A stretch of 64,000 bases of DNA from Sphingomonas sp. NFR15. Its GTDB lineage: Bacteria; Pseudomonadota; Alphaproteobacteria; Sphingomonadales; Sphingomonadaceae. The DNA is taken from NCBI RefSeq assembly GCF_900103265.1, contig NZ_FMWX01000001.1, positions 873,753-937,752 of the forward strand. Reading direction: 5' to 3'. Shown one piece after another: positions 41,221 through 50,376 of this stretch; position 1 is the stretch's first letter, and each line of letters starts with the position of its first letter. A program made the position numbers and the translations under genes. Below the pieces are notes generated by a model. It worked only from the letters and a program-made list of their open reading frames with translations. It had not been told where the DNA came from and ran no database searches.

Positions 41221-42036
41221 GTGGAATATAACACCATCACGGTTCGCCCGCTCACGCCGGCGATTGGAGGCGAAGTGTCGGGCATCGACCTCAACGGCCC
41301 GTTGTCGGACGCGGAGGTCGATGACCTGCACCGCGCGCTCGACGATCGACTCGTGCTGTTCTTTCGCGACCAACCGATCGACCATGCCGCGCATGTCCGG
41401 TTCTCCGAATATTTCGGCGGGATCCACATCGCGCCGAGCACCAAGCCGTGGCAGGCGCCCGGCCACCCGGAAGTCACCATCATCCATGCCGACAAGGATT
41501 CCACCTTCGTCGCGGGCGAGGACTGGCATTCGGACATGAGTTGCGATCCCGAGCCGCCGCTTGGATCGGTGTTGTACCTGCACACCATCCCGCCGGTCGG
41601 CGGCGATACCGTGTTTTCGAGCATGTATGCCGCGTACGACGCCCTGTCCGAGCGGATGAAGGCGCATCTCGAAGGGCTTACCGCGATGCACGACGCCGCG
41701 GTCGGGTTCGGCGGCATTACGCCCGAGGGCATGAAACTGCCGCGTACCAGCCATCCCGTCATCCGCACCCACCCCTCGACCGGGCGTAAGGCTCTGTTCG
41801 TCAACAAGGGCTTCACCACCTATATCGAGGGCGTTCCGCGCGCCGAAAGCGATGCGCTGCTCCAATATCTGTTCCAGCATCTCCAGCATCCGGCCTTCCA
41901 GTGCCGCTTCACCTGGACGCCGCACGCGATCGCCTTCTGGGACAATCGCTGCGCGCAACATTCCGCGATCTGGGATTATTTTCCGCAGACCCGCTCAGGC
42001 TTCCGCGTCCAGATCCGCGGCGACGTGCCGCGTTGA
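41221..42036 (+). CDS. TauD/TfdA-family 2-oxoglutarate dioxygenase (copy 2)
   Basis: A 271-residue Fe(II)/2-oxoglutarate oxygenase, closely similar to 11140-11994. Iron ligands: His and Asp in EDWHSDMSCD and a distal His in DNRCAQHSAIWDY; 2-oxoglutarate Arg in TRSGFRVQI. I use GTG 41221, which has AGAGG seven bases upstream; the open frame reaches further into the amidohydrolase gene but without homology. Its stop overlaps the MFS start (TGATG), so the three genes amidohydrolase-TauD-MFS are translationally linked. Confidence 0.88.
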   Translation: MEYNTITVRPLTPAIGGEVSGIDLNGPLSDAEVDDLHRALDDRLVLFFRDQPIDHAAHVRFSEYFGGIHIAPSTKPWQAPGHPEVTIIHADKDSTFVAGEDWHSDMSCDPEPPLGSVLYLHTIPPVGGDTVFSSMYAAYDALSERMKAHLEGLTAMHDAAVGFGGITPEGMKLPRTSHPVIRTHPSTGRKALFVNKGFTTYIEGVPRAESDALLQYLFQHLQHPAFQCRFTWTPHAIAFWDNRCAQHSAIWDYFPQTRSGFRVQIRGDVPR

Positions 42037-43253
42037 TGCAGAGTGACGAACGCCGGGGCCGGAGCCGCGCACTGGCGGTACTGGCCGCAACGTCGCTGGC
42101 ACTGATAATCGCGCAGTCGGTTGTATTCGCGTCGTTCGGGATCGTCCTGTTCGCAACTGCTCCGGGGCTCGGCTTATCGGCGAGTAACAGCGGATTCGCC
42201 TATACAGTGGTGGTGCTGGGCGCGTGCATCGCCGCGCCGGCGCCAATGCTGCTGATCCGATGGATCGGTGGCGGCCGCACAATCGTATTTGGTCAGGCGG
42301 TGTTGTGCATCGCGTTCCTGATTCTGGCGGGTGCGCACGCCTTGGGCGAGCTTTACGCGGCCGCGTTGCTCGGCGGCGTCGGGTTCTCGCTCAGCGGCAA
42401 TTCGCCGGCGGTGTTCCTGCTGTCGGGCTGGGCTGGCACGCGGGCGGCGCGCTGGATCGGCATATACATGATGATCGGTATGCTCGGAAACGCGGTCGGT
42501 CCGCCCGTTGCGCAGGCGCTGATCGCGGCGCTAGGCTGGCGCGGGTATTGCGGTGTCGTGGCGCTGGTTGCAGCGGCGATGGCCGGTACATGCGCAGCCT
42601 GCCTACGCGAGCCACCTCTCGATAATCCACGAGAGGACAGCCGATCACCGTTGAGGGGGCTGGGCCGGATGCTACGCTCGCCGATCTTCCTGACGCTGGC
42701 GGCGGCGGTCGTCGCCAGCCAAATCTGCATCATCACCGTTGCAAGCGTCGCACCGCCTTATCTGGCGGCACAGGGTCAGGGAACCGTGATTGCTGCGCGG
42801 CTGCTCAGTATCGAGGGGCTTGCCAGCGCGCTGACGACCGGTTTGCTCGGGTTCGGCGTCAGGCTTATTTCCGCGCGGCGTCTGCTGCCGATCTCGCTGT
42901 TGGCAGGCGCGGCCGGGCTGGCGATCCTGGCCAGCAGCGTCGATACCGCACTTCTAACAGCGTTTGCGATACTGGTGGGCGTCAGTGTCGGCGGCGCGAC
43001 GCTGGCGGTCACATTGCTGCTGGTGCGATATTTTGGGCCGGTTCAGGGCGCCGCCGCGCTCGGCGCGGTCTGGACGCTTGCTGGGCTCGCCGCGTTCGGC
43101 CCATGGATCGCCGGGATCATCGCCGACTCGAGTGGCAGCTACGCGCCCGCCTTCTTCGGGATCGCCCTTTTGCTTCTTCCGATCGCGGCCGGTAGCGCGC
43201 TCCTGCTTCCTCGTGACGTACCGGATGGGCGCCTTGCCGCATGCCGTGACTGA
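42036..43253 (+). CDS. MFS transporter
   Basis: A 405-residue carrier of about twelve hydrophobic segments, of the cyanate/monocarboxylate-like MFS branch (GFSLSGNSPAVFLLSGWAG, GIYMMIGMLGNAVG). ATG 42036 overlaps the TauD-like stop by one base. It ends the set AtzG-like, AtzE-like, amidohydrolase, TauD-like. The hairpin just behind it (43261-43283) lacks a T run. Substrate unknown. Confidence 0.85.
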   Translation: MQSDERRGRSRALAVLAATSLALIIAQSVVFASFGIVLFATAPGLGLSASNSGFAYTVVVLGACIAAPAPMLLIRWIGGGRTIVFGQAVLCIAFLILAGAHALGELYAAALLGGVGFSLSGNSPAVFLLSGWAGTRAARWIGIYMMIGMLGNAVGPPVAQALIAALGWRGYCGVVALVAAAMAGTCAACLREPPLDNPREDSRSPLRGLGRMLRSPIFLTLAAAVVASQICIITVASVAPPYLAAQGQGTVIAARLLSIEGLASALTTGLLGFGVRLISARRLLPISLLAGAAGLAILASSVDTALLTAFAILVGVSVGGATLAVTLLLVRYFGPVQGAAALGAVWTLAGLAAFGPWIAGIIADSSGSYAPAFFGIALLLLPIAAGSALLLPRDVPDGRLAACRD

Positions 43254-43461
43254 TTGCGGTCGCAGGTTTTTGCTTCACCTGCGGCATGCACGGCCAGTTC
43301 ATCTTCAAATCACGCCCGATCCCGTCTGAGACCAGGCGCACGGACCTGCACAAGCCGGGCGACAGCCACAATCCCGACGATCCCTTCTTCAAGGCGTTCA
43401 AGGAAAGGACGCTGCGCCAATATGGCGTGACCCGTGTAGAAGCTCTGCCGGTCAATCATAA
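43254..43461. other. Interval before the receptor relic, no gene recognised
   Basis: About 208 bases between the MFS stop and the start of recognisable receptor sequence. A short open frame from 43286 (MHGQFIFKSRPIPS) has no family I know. It continues out of frame alongside the relic, so it may itself be a fragment. An imperfectly placed hairpin CGCAGGT/ACCTGCG lies at 43261-43283. Confidence 0.4.
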
Positions 43462-43780
43462 CGGCCTGCTGGCGACGGAGGGCGAGAAACGCACTATGAT
43501 GTCGATGTCGTTCAAGTCGGCGCGTTCCGCGATCGCGATGTTCTATACACCCCGGCAACGGTCAACGTCGTGACGCGCGCGCTCCTGACCGATCAGGGAG
43601 CGCTCGGATTGGACGATGCGCTGCGCAATACACCGGGCGTCACGCAGCAAACCACCAGCCCGTTCAACACGAACACGTTCCTCGCCCGGGGCATCGCGAT
43701 CGATGCGCAGACTAACTATCGCCTCAACGGCGGGCGGCCGATCATCAACTTCGCGCCGATGGAGTCAGCGACGATCAGAC
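43462..43780 (+). pseudogene. Remnant of a TonB-dependent siderophore-type receptor (plug domain only)
   Basis: Read through from about 43462, one frame gives the typical N-terminal plug of a siderophore receptor: VGAFRDRDVLYTPATVNVVT, DQGALGLDDALRNTPGVTQQ, then FLARGI and YRLNGGRPIINFAPMES. It then stops resembling a receptor at about 43770-43780 and runs into the 3' end of the opposing oxidoreductase gene. There is no signal peptide, a TAA lies directly upstream (about 43456), and the whole barrel (some 550 residues) is missing. It marks a deletion or insertion junction. Confidence 0.75.
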
Positions 43781-43797
43781 CACCCGCGCTGTGCGCG

Positions 43798-44820
43798 CTA
43801 CGCTTCCGTTGTCACCAGCAGTGTTCCCGCATTCAGCCCGGAGAACAAACCCGCGAACGCGGTCGGCAGCAGCGTGAATCCCCTTCGCAGATCGACCCGG
43901 CATTGCAACTGGCCACTAGCGGACCATGCGCGGATCGCCGCCGCTGCCTCGTCATACCGTTTTGCGAAATCCCCAACGACAAAACCTTCCATGCGAATGC
44001 GACCATAGACGAGCTTCATCATATCGCTCGGGCCTGCCGCCGGCCGGCCGGTGTCGTAGGCGGAGATCTGGCCACACAGCACAATTCGGCCATGTGGCAC
44101 CATCTGATCGATCGCATCCTGCAGGATCTGACCGCCGACGTTGTCGAAGAAAACATCAAATCCGTCAGGGCTGGCGGCCTTCAACCGCGAGGCCAAGTCG
44201 CCCACGCGGTAATCGATCGCGGTGGCCACTCCGCAATGCTCTTCCAACCACCGGCATTTTTCCTGCCCGCCTGCGACGGCGACCACGCGGCACCCCGCCA
44301 GCCTCGCCATCTGGCAGGCCATCGCGCCGACCGAGCCGGCGGCGCCAGAAACAAGGACGGTCATGCCCGGCTCGGGCTCTCCGACCGCGAACAGACCGAA
44401 ATAGGCGGTCAGGCTGTTCGGGGAATAGAGCGTCATCGCATCGACGGGATCCATGCCACGCGGCACCGTGGTGACGGGAACCGCCGCGGTCTCGGGTCGG
44501 AGCACGGCATAATCCTGCCACGGCGTCACCGCGGTGACGAGATCGCCGACCGCGAAGCGGGGATGACGCGTGGCGAGGATTTCGGATGCCGCCATGCCCC
44601 GGATCGCTTCGCCGATGCCGATCGCGCCGCGGTAACTCCGGCCGGGCGGGTTGAGCCAATTGCGGATCGTGGGCGCGCAGGAGAAAATCCGGGTTCGGAC
44701 GAGAAGCTCCCCGTCGTCGAGCTCCGGCGCGACACAGTCCTTTTCGTGATACGCGAAATCGGAGGCGGCGACCGGCCCTTCGGGTCGCCGCGCCAGAACC
44801 CAGGCGCGGTTGCGGATCAC
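43798..44820 (-). CDS. MDR-family NADP-dependent oxidoreductase
   Basis: A 340-residue medium-chain reductase without the zinc of alcohol dehydrogenases, similar to leukotriene-B4 dehydrogenase/CurA-type enoyl or alkenal reductases. The NADPH site is VLVSGAAGSVGAMACQMARL at about residues 150-170, with FDVFFDNVGGQILQDAI following. GTG 44820 overlaps the stop of the FadJ-like gene by four bases (GTGA). It ends the seven-gene operon that starts at 51081 and probably reduces a double bond in the acyl-CoA or free intermediate. Confidence 0.85.
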   Translation of the reverse strand: MIRNRAWVLARRPEGPVAASDFAYHEKDCVAPELDDGELLVRTRIFSCAPTIRNWLNPPGRSYRGAIGIGEAIRGMAASEILATRHPRFAVGDLVTAVTPWQDYAVLRPETAAVPVTTVPRGMDPVDAMTLYSPNSLTAYFGLFAVGEPEPGMTVLVSGAAGSVGAMACQMARLAGCRVVAVAGGQEKCRWLEEHCGVATAIDYRVGDLASRLKAASPDGFDVFFDNVGGQILQDAIDQMVPHGRIVLCGQISAYDTGRPAAGPSDMMKLVYGRIRMEGFVVGDFAKRYDEAAAAIRAWSASGQLQCRVDLRRGFTLLPTAFAGLFSGLNAGTLLVTTEA

Positions 44821-46886
44821 GCCGCGTCGCCGAAACCAAGGCCTTTTTCGGCGAGCCTGACAAGCAGATCCGAGGGGCGGAACGCCTCGCCATGGCGGCT
44901 TTCCAGCGCGCGCATGTCCGCGACGATCCTGCTGAGCCCGATCTGATCGGCCCAGAACAGCGGCCCGCCGCGATACACCGGCCAATTGTAGCCGAGAACA
45001 GCCGCGATATCGATATCGGACGCGCGGAGCGCTATGCCTTCATCGAGGATCTTCGCACCCTCGTTCACCACCGGATAGAGCAGCCGCGCCAGCAACGCCT
45101 CGTCGCCGACGGTGGGACTGGGCGCGACGTTCCGCGCCTTCGCGACCGCGTCGATCATCTCGGCGGTCGTTTCGGATGCGCTGGGCCGCCGCTTGTCGTC
45201 GTAATCATAGTAGCCGGCGCCGCGCTTCTGACCGAGCCGGCCCGCCGCGACGAGATCGCCCATCACGGTTCGCTCGGTCGCATCGCGGCCGATCACGTCG
45301 AGGCCGACCAGATCCATCATCTGGAAATGGCCCATCGCGAAGCCATACTCGACGAGAACGCGGTCGATCTCCGCGATCGGCGTTCCCTCCAGCATCATCG
45401 CCTCGGCCTGCGCGCCGCGCGGCGCGAGCAGGCGATTGGCGATGAAGCCGTCGCAGACACCGCTCAACACGGCCACCTTGCCGATCCGCTTGGCGAGATG
45501 CATCGCGGTCGCGATCACCGATTGCGCCGTCTCTGCGCCCCGCACGACCTCGAGAAGCCGCATCACATTGGCGGGCGAGAAGAAGTGGAGACCGACGACG
45601 CTCTCGGGCCGCCGCGTCGCCGCCGCGATCCGGTTTAGATCAAGGAACGATGTGTTCGACGCCAGGATCGCACCGGGCTTGGCGATCGTGTCGAGCTTGC
45701 CGAAAATCTCGCGCTTGACATCGATATTCTCGTACACCGCTTCGATGACGAGATCGGCGTCGGACAGCGCCACCATGTCGAGCGTGGGCGAGATCAGACC
45801 GATCCGCTGTTCCATCTGCTCGGCACGCATCCGGCCCTTGCTGACCGTTGCTTCGTAATTGCGGCGGATCACCGCGACGCCGCGGTCGAGCGCCGCTTGC
45901 GTCGTCTCGACCAGCGTCACGGGGATGCCAGCGTTGAGGAAGTTCATCGTGATGCCGCCGCCCATCGTCCCCGCGCCGATCACGCCGACCGACCGGATCT
46001 CGTGGACCGGCACGTCGGCGGACAGGTCGGGCACGCGCGCCGCTGCGCGCTCCGCGAAGAACACATGGCGCCGCGCTGCTGATTGCGGGCTTGCAACGAG
46101 TTGCTCGAACAGCGCGGTCTCGCGCGCGAGCCCTTCCTCGAAGGGCAGTTCGACGGCAGCTTGGACGGCCGCGATGATCGCCTGCGGTGCGGCGAACCCC
46201 TTGAAGCGGCGGGCGTTCGCGGCGGCAAAGTCCGAAAACAATGCGGAATTTTCGCGATCCGCAGTGATCCGGTCCGTCCGGTCTCGCGCCTTCGGCAGCG
46301 CAGAACCCTGCGCGACGACATCGCGCGCATAGGCGATCGCGGCCTCACGCAAGTCCGCGTCGGAAACGAGCGTATCGACGAGACCGAGGGTAAGCGCCTC
46401 GCGCGCGCCGATCTGGCGGCCGGAGGTGATGATATCGAGTGCGGCTTCGGCGCCGACGAGACGGGGCAGCCGCTGCGTTCCCCCTGCCCCCGGCAGCAGC
46501 CCGAGATGAACCTCGGGCAGCCCGACCTTGGCGCTCTCCGTCGCGACCCGGTAATGGCAGGCGAGCGCCAGTTCGAACCCGCCGCCGAGCGCGGTGCCGT
46601 GGATCGCCGCGATCACGGGTTTGGGCGCCTGCTCGATCGCAGCGAAAAGATCGGGGAAGCTCGGCGGCTGCGGCGCCTTGCCGAACTCGGTGATGTCGGC
46701 GCCCGCGATGAAGGTCCGCCCTGCGCAGATCAGTACGATCGCCGTGATCCCGGCGTCGGCCGAGGCCTGCTCCAGTGCCCGTAGCAGACTGGCCCGCAGC
46801 GCTGCCGACAGCGCGTTCACCGGGGGATTGTCGAGCGTGAGGATGGCGATGCCGCCGGCCCCGGCGGTCTCTACCGGTTCGGTCAT
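44817..46886 (-). CDS. Bifunctional enoyl-CoA hydratase / 3-hydroxyacyl-CoA dehydrogenase (FadJ/FadB type)
   Basis: A 689-residue beta-oxidation enzyme. Residues about 1-190 form the crotonase domain (AGRTFIAGADITEF, GTALGGGFELALACHYRVA, GLPEVHLGLLPGAGGTQRLP with catalytic Glu residues). From about residue 290 the NAD-binding HAD domain follows (GVIGAGTMGGGITMNF, catalytic His in VVGLHFFSPANVM) and two C-terminal HAD repeats. It hydrates enoyl-CoA and oxidises the 3-hydroxyacyl-CoA. Ten bases separate it from the acyl-CoA ligase. Confidence 0.93.
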   Translation of the reverse strand: MTEPVETAGAGGIAILTLDNPPVNALSAALRASLLRALEQASADAGITAIVLICAGRTFIAGADITEFGKAPQPPSFPDLFAAIEQAPKPVIAAIHGTALGGGFELALACHYRVATESAKVGLPEVHLGLLPGAGGTQRLPRLVGAEAALDIITSGRQIGAREALTLGLVDTLVSDADLREAAIAYARDVVAQGSALPKARDRTDRITADRENSALFSDFAAANARRFKGFAAPQAIIAAVQAAVELPFEEGLARETALFEQLVASPQSAARRHVFFAERAAARVPDLSADVPVHEIRSVGVIGAGTMGGGITMNFLNAGIPVTLVETTQAALDRGVAVIRRNYEATVSKGRMRAEQMEQRIGLISPTLDMVALSDADLVIEAVYENIDVKREIFGKLDTIAKPGAILASNTSFLDLNRIAAATRRPESVVGLHFFSPANVMRLLEVVRGAETAQSVIATAMHLAKRIGKVAVLSGVCDGFIANRLLAPRGAQAEAMMLEGTPIAEIDRVLVEYGFAMGHFQMMDLVGLDVIGRDATERTVMGDLVAAGRLGQKRGAGYYDYDDKRRPSASETTAEMIDAVAKARNVAPSPTVGDEALLARLLYPVVNEGAKILDEGIALRASDIDIAAVLGYNWPVYRGGPLFWADQIGLSRIVADMRALESRHGEAFRPSDLLVRLAEKGLGFGDAA

Positions 46887-46896
46887 GTGCTCTCTC

Positions 46897-48429
46897 CTAA
46901 ACCCGCGGGGAAGCCCCGCGCCGCAGCTCGACCGCGTCGATCGCGACGGCGGCCATCGCCTTCTTGTCCAATTTGCCCGTGGCGGTGACGTGCATGGCGT
47001 CGACGATCACCAGATGTTCAGGCCACTTCTTCCGCGACACGCCCTGCGTCGCCATGTGATCGAGCAACGCGGAAAGATCGATTTCGCCTTCGCCCGGGCG
47101 CAAGCGGCACACCGCGCACGCCTGTTCGCCGAGCTTGCGCTCCGGAACCGCGACGACCGCGACCTCGGCGATAGCCGGGTGGCGCAGCAAGGCCGCCTCG
47201 ACTTCCGCTGGATCGATGTTGAAACCGCCCCGGATGATCTGATCCTTGATACGGCCTACCACGCGGACGAAGCCGGCTTCGTCGCGGATGATCTCGTCGC
47301 CGGTCAGGTAGAAACCGTCGGCGGTCTTGCATTCCTGCCCCGCGCCCAGTCCCTCGGCATAGCCCAGGAACAGCGACGGCCCGCGCACGCCCGCCTGCCC
47401 GCGCGAGCCTCTCGGTAAGACGCGCAGGTCCGAATCGAACGCCTCCTCCTCGGTACCGGGGAACGGGATGCCGTCGAACATCTGCCGATGCTCGAGCGGA
47501 TGATCGGGCCGGGTCGATGCATGGCCCATACATTCGGACATGCCGAACATGCGGAGCGCCTTGAGGCCGAGCAGCGCGTCAGCATCCGCGATCAGGTCTG
47601 CGGTCATCGCGCTGCCGCCGACCGCCATCGCCCGCAGCGGCAAGCGCCCGTGCCAATCGCCCTGCCGCGCCGCCTCGACCATCGAGAACAGGTGCGTCGG
47701 CACGGCGATCGCCCAGCCGCAGCCATAGCGCTCGGCGCGTCGCAACGCTTCGGCTGGCACCCACGGATCGACGAGGACCAGCGGGTGCCCGAGCGAGAGC
47801 GCGAAATGCGCGGTGAAGGTGAAGCCGGGCGCGCTGTCCAACGGCACGATGCCGAGGATCGCGTCACCGGCCTGCAAGCCGGCGATGGCCGCGCAGGCGC
47901 GCGTCGCATAGTTGAGCGCCCCCGGCCCGTGCATCACGCCCTTCGGAATGCCGGTGCTACCGGAGGTGAAACCGATCAGAACCGTGTGCGCATCGCGCGG
48001 ATCGGCGGATCGAACGCCCTTACCCGAGGTCACTTCGATGCGGCTCGCGTTGGTCGGCAGGACTTTGGCGACGTGGCCGATCCGCGCCTCGATCAGAGCG
48101 AGATCGGCGGGCCCGAGCTTGGGCGACACCGGGCAGAACACCGCTTCGAGCGACGATACCGCCAGCGCGGTCGCGATCGTCGCGGGGGTCTTGTGCGCGG
48201 CGACGAGCACGCGTGAGCCGGCGGAGACCCCCGCGTTCGCGAGCTGAACCGCGATGTCGCTGGCCAGATCGTGCAGCTCGCGGCGGCTCCACAGCCGGTC
48301 CTGACAATCCGCCATGGCGAGCGCATCGGGACTGGCGGCGGTCAGCGCTTCGAACTGCGGCCAGAGCCGCGCCTCGCCCCATTCGAACGCGGGATGGGTC
48401 GCTTCATCGGGCAAGGGATTGTCCCCCAT
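46897..48429 (-). CDS. AMP-forming acyl-CoA synthetase
   Basis: A 510-residue adenylate-forming enzyme that activates a carboxylic acid to its CoA ester with ATP. The P-loop-like GFTSGSTGIPKGVMH, MFGMSECMGH, FYLTGDEII and VGRIKDQIIRGGFNIDPAEV motifs are present, and the C-terminal catalytic Lys is in ATGKLDKKAM. It overlaps the upstream SDR gene by 26 bases. It should feed the whole acyl-CoA island; chain type is not evident from sequence. Confidence 0.92.
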   Translation of the reverse strand: MGDNPLPDEATHPAFEWGEARLWPQFEALTAASPDALAMADCQDRLWSRRELHDLASDIAVQLANAGVSAGSRVLVAAHKTPATIATALAVSSLEAVFCPVSPKLGPADLALIEARIGHVAKVLPTNASRIEVTSGKGVRSADPRDAHTVLIGFTSGSTGIPKGVMHGPGALNYATRACAAIAGLQAGDAILGIVPLDSAPGFTFTAHFALSLGHPLVLVDPWVPAEALRRAERYGCGWAIAVPTHLFSMVEAARQGDWHGRLPLRAMAVGGSAMTADLIADADALLGLKALRMFGMSECMGHASTRPDHPLEHRQMFDGIPFPGTEEEAFDSDLRVLPRGSRGQAGVRGPSLFLGYAEGLGAGQECKTADGFYLTGDEIIRDEAGFVRVVGRIKDQIIRGGFNIDPAEVEAALLRHPAIAEVAVVAVPERKLGEQACAVCRLRPGEGEIDLSALLDHMATQGVSRKKWPEHLVIVDAMHVTATGKLDKKAMAAVAIDAVELRRGASPRV

Positions 48430-49201
48430 CGACGAGGAAAGTCTGTCCGGTGATGAAGCTACCCGCGTCGGATGCGAGCAACGCCAGCGTGCCGGTCACT
48501 TCCTCGGGCTTGCCGAAGCGGCGCAGCAGGATACCGGCGCGGGTCTTTTCCTGCGTCGCGGCGTCAAGCGTTTCGGTCATCCCCGTTTCGATCGAGCCGG
48601 GCGCGATCGCGTTCACGCGGATGCCATGCTGCGCCCATTGCGCGGCGAGATCGCTGGTGAGGTGGACGATTGCCGCCTTGCTGGTGGTGTACGGCACGAC
48701 CTGACCGGCATCGGGCTGGTAGGAGATGAACGCGCCGACCGAGGCGATGTTGACGATCGCGCCGCCGCCCGCAGCGATCATGTGGCGGGCGGCGTGGCGG
48801 CAGGCCAGGAACGTGCCGGTCACGTTGACGTCCATCACCTTCTGCCAGCCCTTGAGCGGGATGTCCTGCGGCAAGCCCCACCAGGAGGCGCCGGCGTTGT
48901 TGATGAGGATGTCGAGCCCGCCCAGCCGATCGACCACCGCGGCGACAGTGGCCTCGACAGAACCCTCGTCCGCGACGTTGCAGGCAAGCCCGATCGCGGG
49001 AACACCGAACCGCTCGGCGATGTCCGCAGCGACGCCGCTGCAATCCGCCTCCGATCGCGACGCGAGCGCGACCGAACAGCCGAGGTCGGCAAGCGTCGCC
49101 GCCATCGCCTCGGCGAGCGCACCGCGCCCGCCCGTAATCAGCGCACGCCTGCCGTCGAGGCGGAACTGCCCGGTCGAAAAGCCGCGAACCATCTCAGCCA
49201 T
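48404..49201 (-). CDS. SDR-family oxidoreductase
   Basis: A 265-residue classical SDR: cofactor motif ITGGRGALAEAMA (a slightly unusual variant of TGxxxGxG), NNAG at about residue 95, catalytic Ser in NIASVGAF and YTTSK, and the common ending FLVDGG. Candidate hydroxyacyl-CoA or sterol/terpenoid alcohol dehydrogenase within the acyl-CoA operon. Overlaps the EthD-like gene by eight bases and the ligase by 26. Confidence 0.9.
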   Translation of the reverse strand: MAEMVRGFSTGQFRLDGRRALITGGRGALAEAMAATLADLGCSVALASRSEADCSGVAADIAERFGVPAIGLACNVADEGSVEATVAAVVDRLGGLDILINNAGASWWGLPQDIPLKGWQKVMDVNVTGTFLACRHAARHMIAAGGGAIVNIASVGAFISYQPDAGQVVPYTTSKAAIVHLTSDLAAQWAQHGIRVNAIAPGSIETGMTETLDAATQEKTRAGILLRRFGKPEEVTGTLALLASDAGSFITGQTFLVDGGQSLAR

Positions 49202-49532
49202 CGCTTTTCCCCGCCAGCAGATCGACCTCTTGCGTGATCAGGATGATGCGCCGCCCGCCCATGCCCTTGGTCTGGGCGGTCGCGGCCTTCCATTCGGGAG
49301 AGGCGAAGGCCGCATCCAGCGCGGCCTGATCGGCGAAGGTCAGCACGGCATGCCCGTCCCAGCCCGGCGCCTCGGGATTGTCGTAATCCTTGGTGACCGC
49401 GCCATGCCGATATGCTGTCAGCCCGGGCAGGACTCTGGCGGCGTCGGCGTGAGGCCCGCGCCACCAGATCGTGAACTGCTCGTGCGTCCAGTCGGTCGGC
49501 CGGCTAGCCAGGACGACCATGCTGACCGACAT
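49194..49532 (-). CDS. EthD-domain protein
   Basis: A 112-residue dimeric alpha+beta barrel protein of the EthD type (MVVLASRPTDWTHEQFTIWW, RGPHADAARVLPGL, AFASPEWKAA). Members assist ether or aromatic degradation, or act as small oxygenase/cyclase-like enzymes; the biochemical role is often unclear. Stop overlaps the SDR start by eight bases, and three bases separate it from the enoyl-CoA hydratase upstream. Confidence 0.82.
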   Translation of the reverse strand: MSVSMVVLASRPTDWTHEQFTIWWRGPHADAARVLPGLTAYRHGAVTKDYDNPEAPGWDGHAVLTFADQAALDAAFASPEWKAATAQTKGMGGRRIILITQEVDLLAGKSDG

Positions 49533-49535
49533 CGC

Positions 49536-50333
49536 TTAGTTGCCCGTCCAGACGGGTTTGCGCTTTTCGAGGAACGCGGCGACGCCCTCCTTCGCATCGG
49601 CCGAGTGATGAACGACGTTGCAGGTCATCGTTTCGAGCGTGATGAGCGAGTTGGTATCCGCGTCCATGCCGCGGTTGAGCGCCATCTTGGTCATCCACAT
49701 GCAGAACGGACTCTTGTCGATCAGCGGCGCGCAGAAATCCTCGATCAGCTTGTCGAACTCGGCGGCCGGGGCGGAGGCGTTGCACAGATTCCACTCGACG
49801 CACTCGTCGCCGGTGAGGAGCTTGCCGGTGAGCATCAGTTCTTTCGACTTGCGCATGCCGATGTAGCGCGGCAGCCGGTAGATCGGCCCGGCGCCGCCGA
49901 ACAGCGCGCGGCGGATGTGGAAGTCGCCGATCTTCGCCTCGGACGCCGCGAGCGCGAAGTCGCACGAGATCATCAGCTCGAAACCGCCGGCGACGGCATA
50001 GCCTTCGACCGCCGCGATCGTCGGTTTGCTCATGTTGTAGATCTTGTCGTAGGTCCGCGCCGAGTCGATCGCGAGCTGGAGCGATACGGTCGTCTCATGC
50101 AGCACAGGGCCGACAAGCTGGTCGAGATCCGCGCCCGAGCAGAAGGTGTTGCCGCGGCCGCGGAACACGACGGCGAGCGCCTTCTTGTCGGCAGCGGCAC
50201 GATCGACCGCGACTTCCAGTTCGCGCAGAAGCTGCGGGCTGACGCAGTTGCGCTTGTGCGGCCGATTGAGCCAGATCGTGCAGATGCCGTTATCGGCCAG
50301 CTCGTACTGGATGACGTCCTTTTCGGGTTCCAC
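49536..50333 (-). CDS. Enoyl-CoA hydratase/isomerase (crotonase family)
   Basis: A 265-residue crotonase. The oxyanion-hole segments are RGRGNTFCSGADLDQL and VEGYAVAGGFELMISCDFAL. The start is GTG 50333 with AAGGAG seven bases upstream. The usual first catalytic Glu region reads GGFELMISC, and the second position in the family lies in FGGAGPIYRLPRYIG. It may hydrate, isomerise or cleave a specific intermediate that the FadJ-like enzyme does not accept. Confidence 0.88.
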   Translation of the reverse strand: MEPEKDVIQYELADNGICTIWLNRPHKRNCVSPQLLRELEVAVDRAAADKKALAVVFRGRGNTFCSGADLDQLVGPVLHETTVSLQLAIDSARTYDKIYNMSKPTIAAVEGYAVAGGFELMISCDFALAASEAKIGDFHIRRALFGGAGPIYRLPRYIGMRKSKELMLTGKLLTGDECVEWNLCNASAPAAEFDKLIEDFCAPLIDKSPFCMWMTKMALNRGMDADTNSLITLETMTCNVVHHSADAKEGVAAFLEKRKPVWTGN

Positions 50334-50376
50334 TGATTGTCTCCTTGGTGAACGGTTGGAAAGATCGGCCCGTGCG

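Noticed and set aside
43261..43283. Hairpin CGCAGGT/ACCTGCG behind the MFS gene as a terminator
   Set aside because: The stem is followed by GCATGCACGG rather than a T run, so it does not fit a rho-independent terminator.
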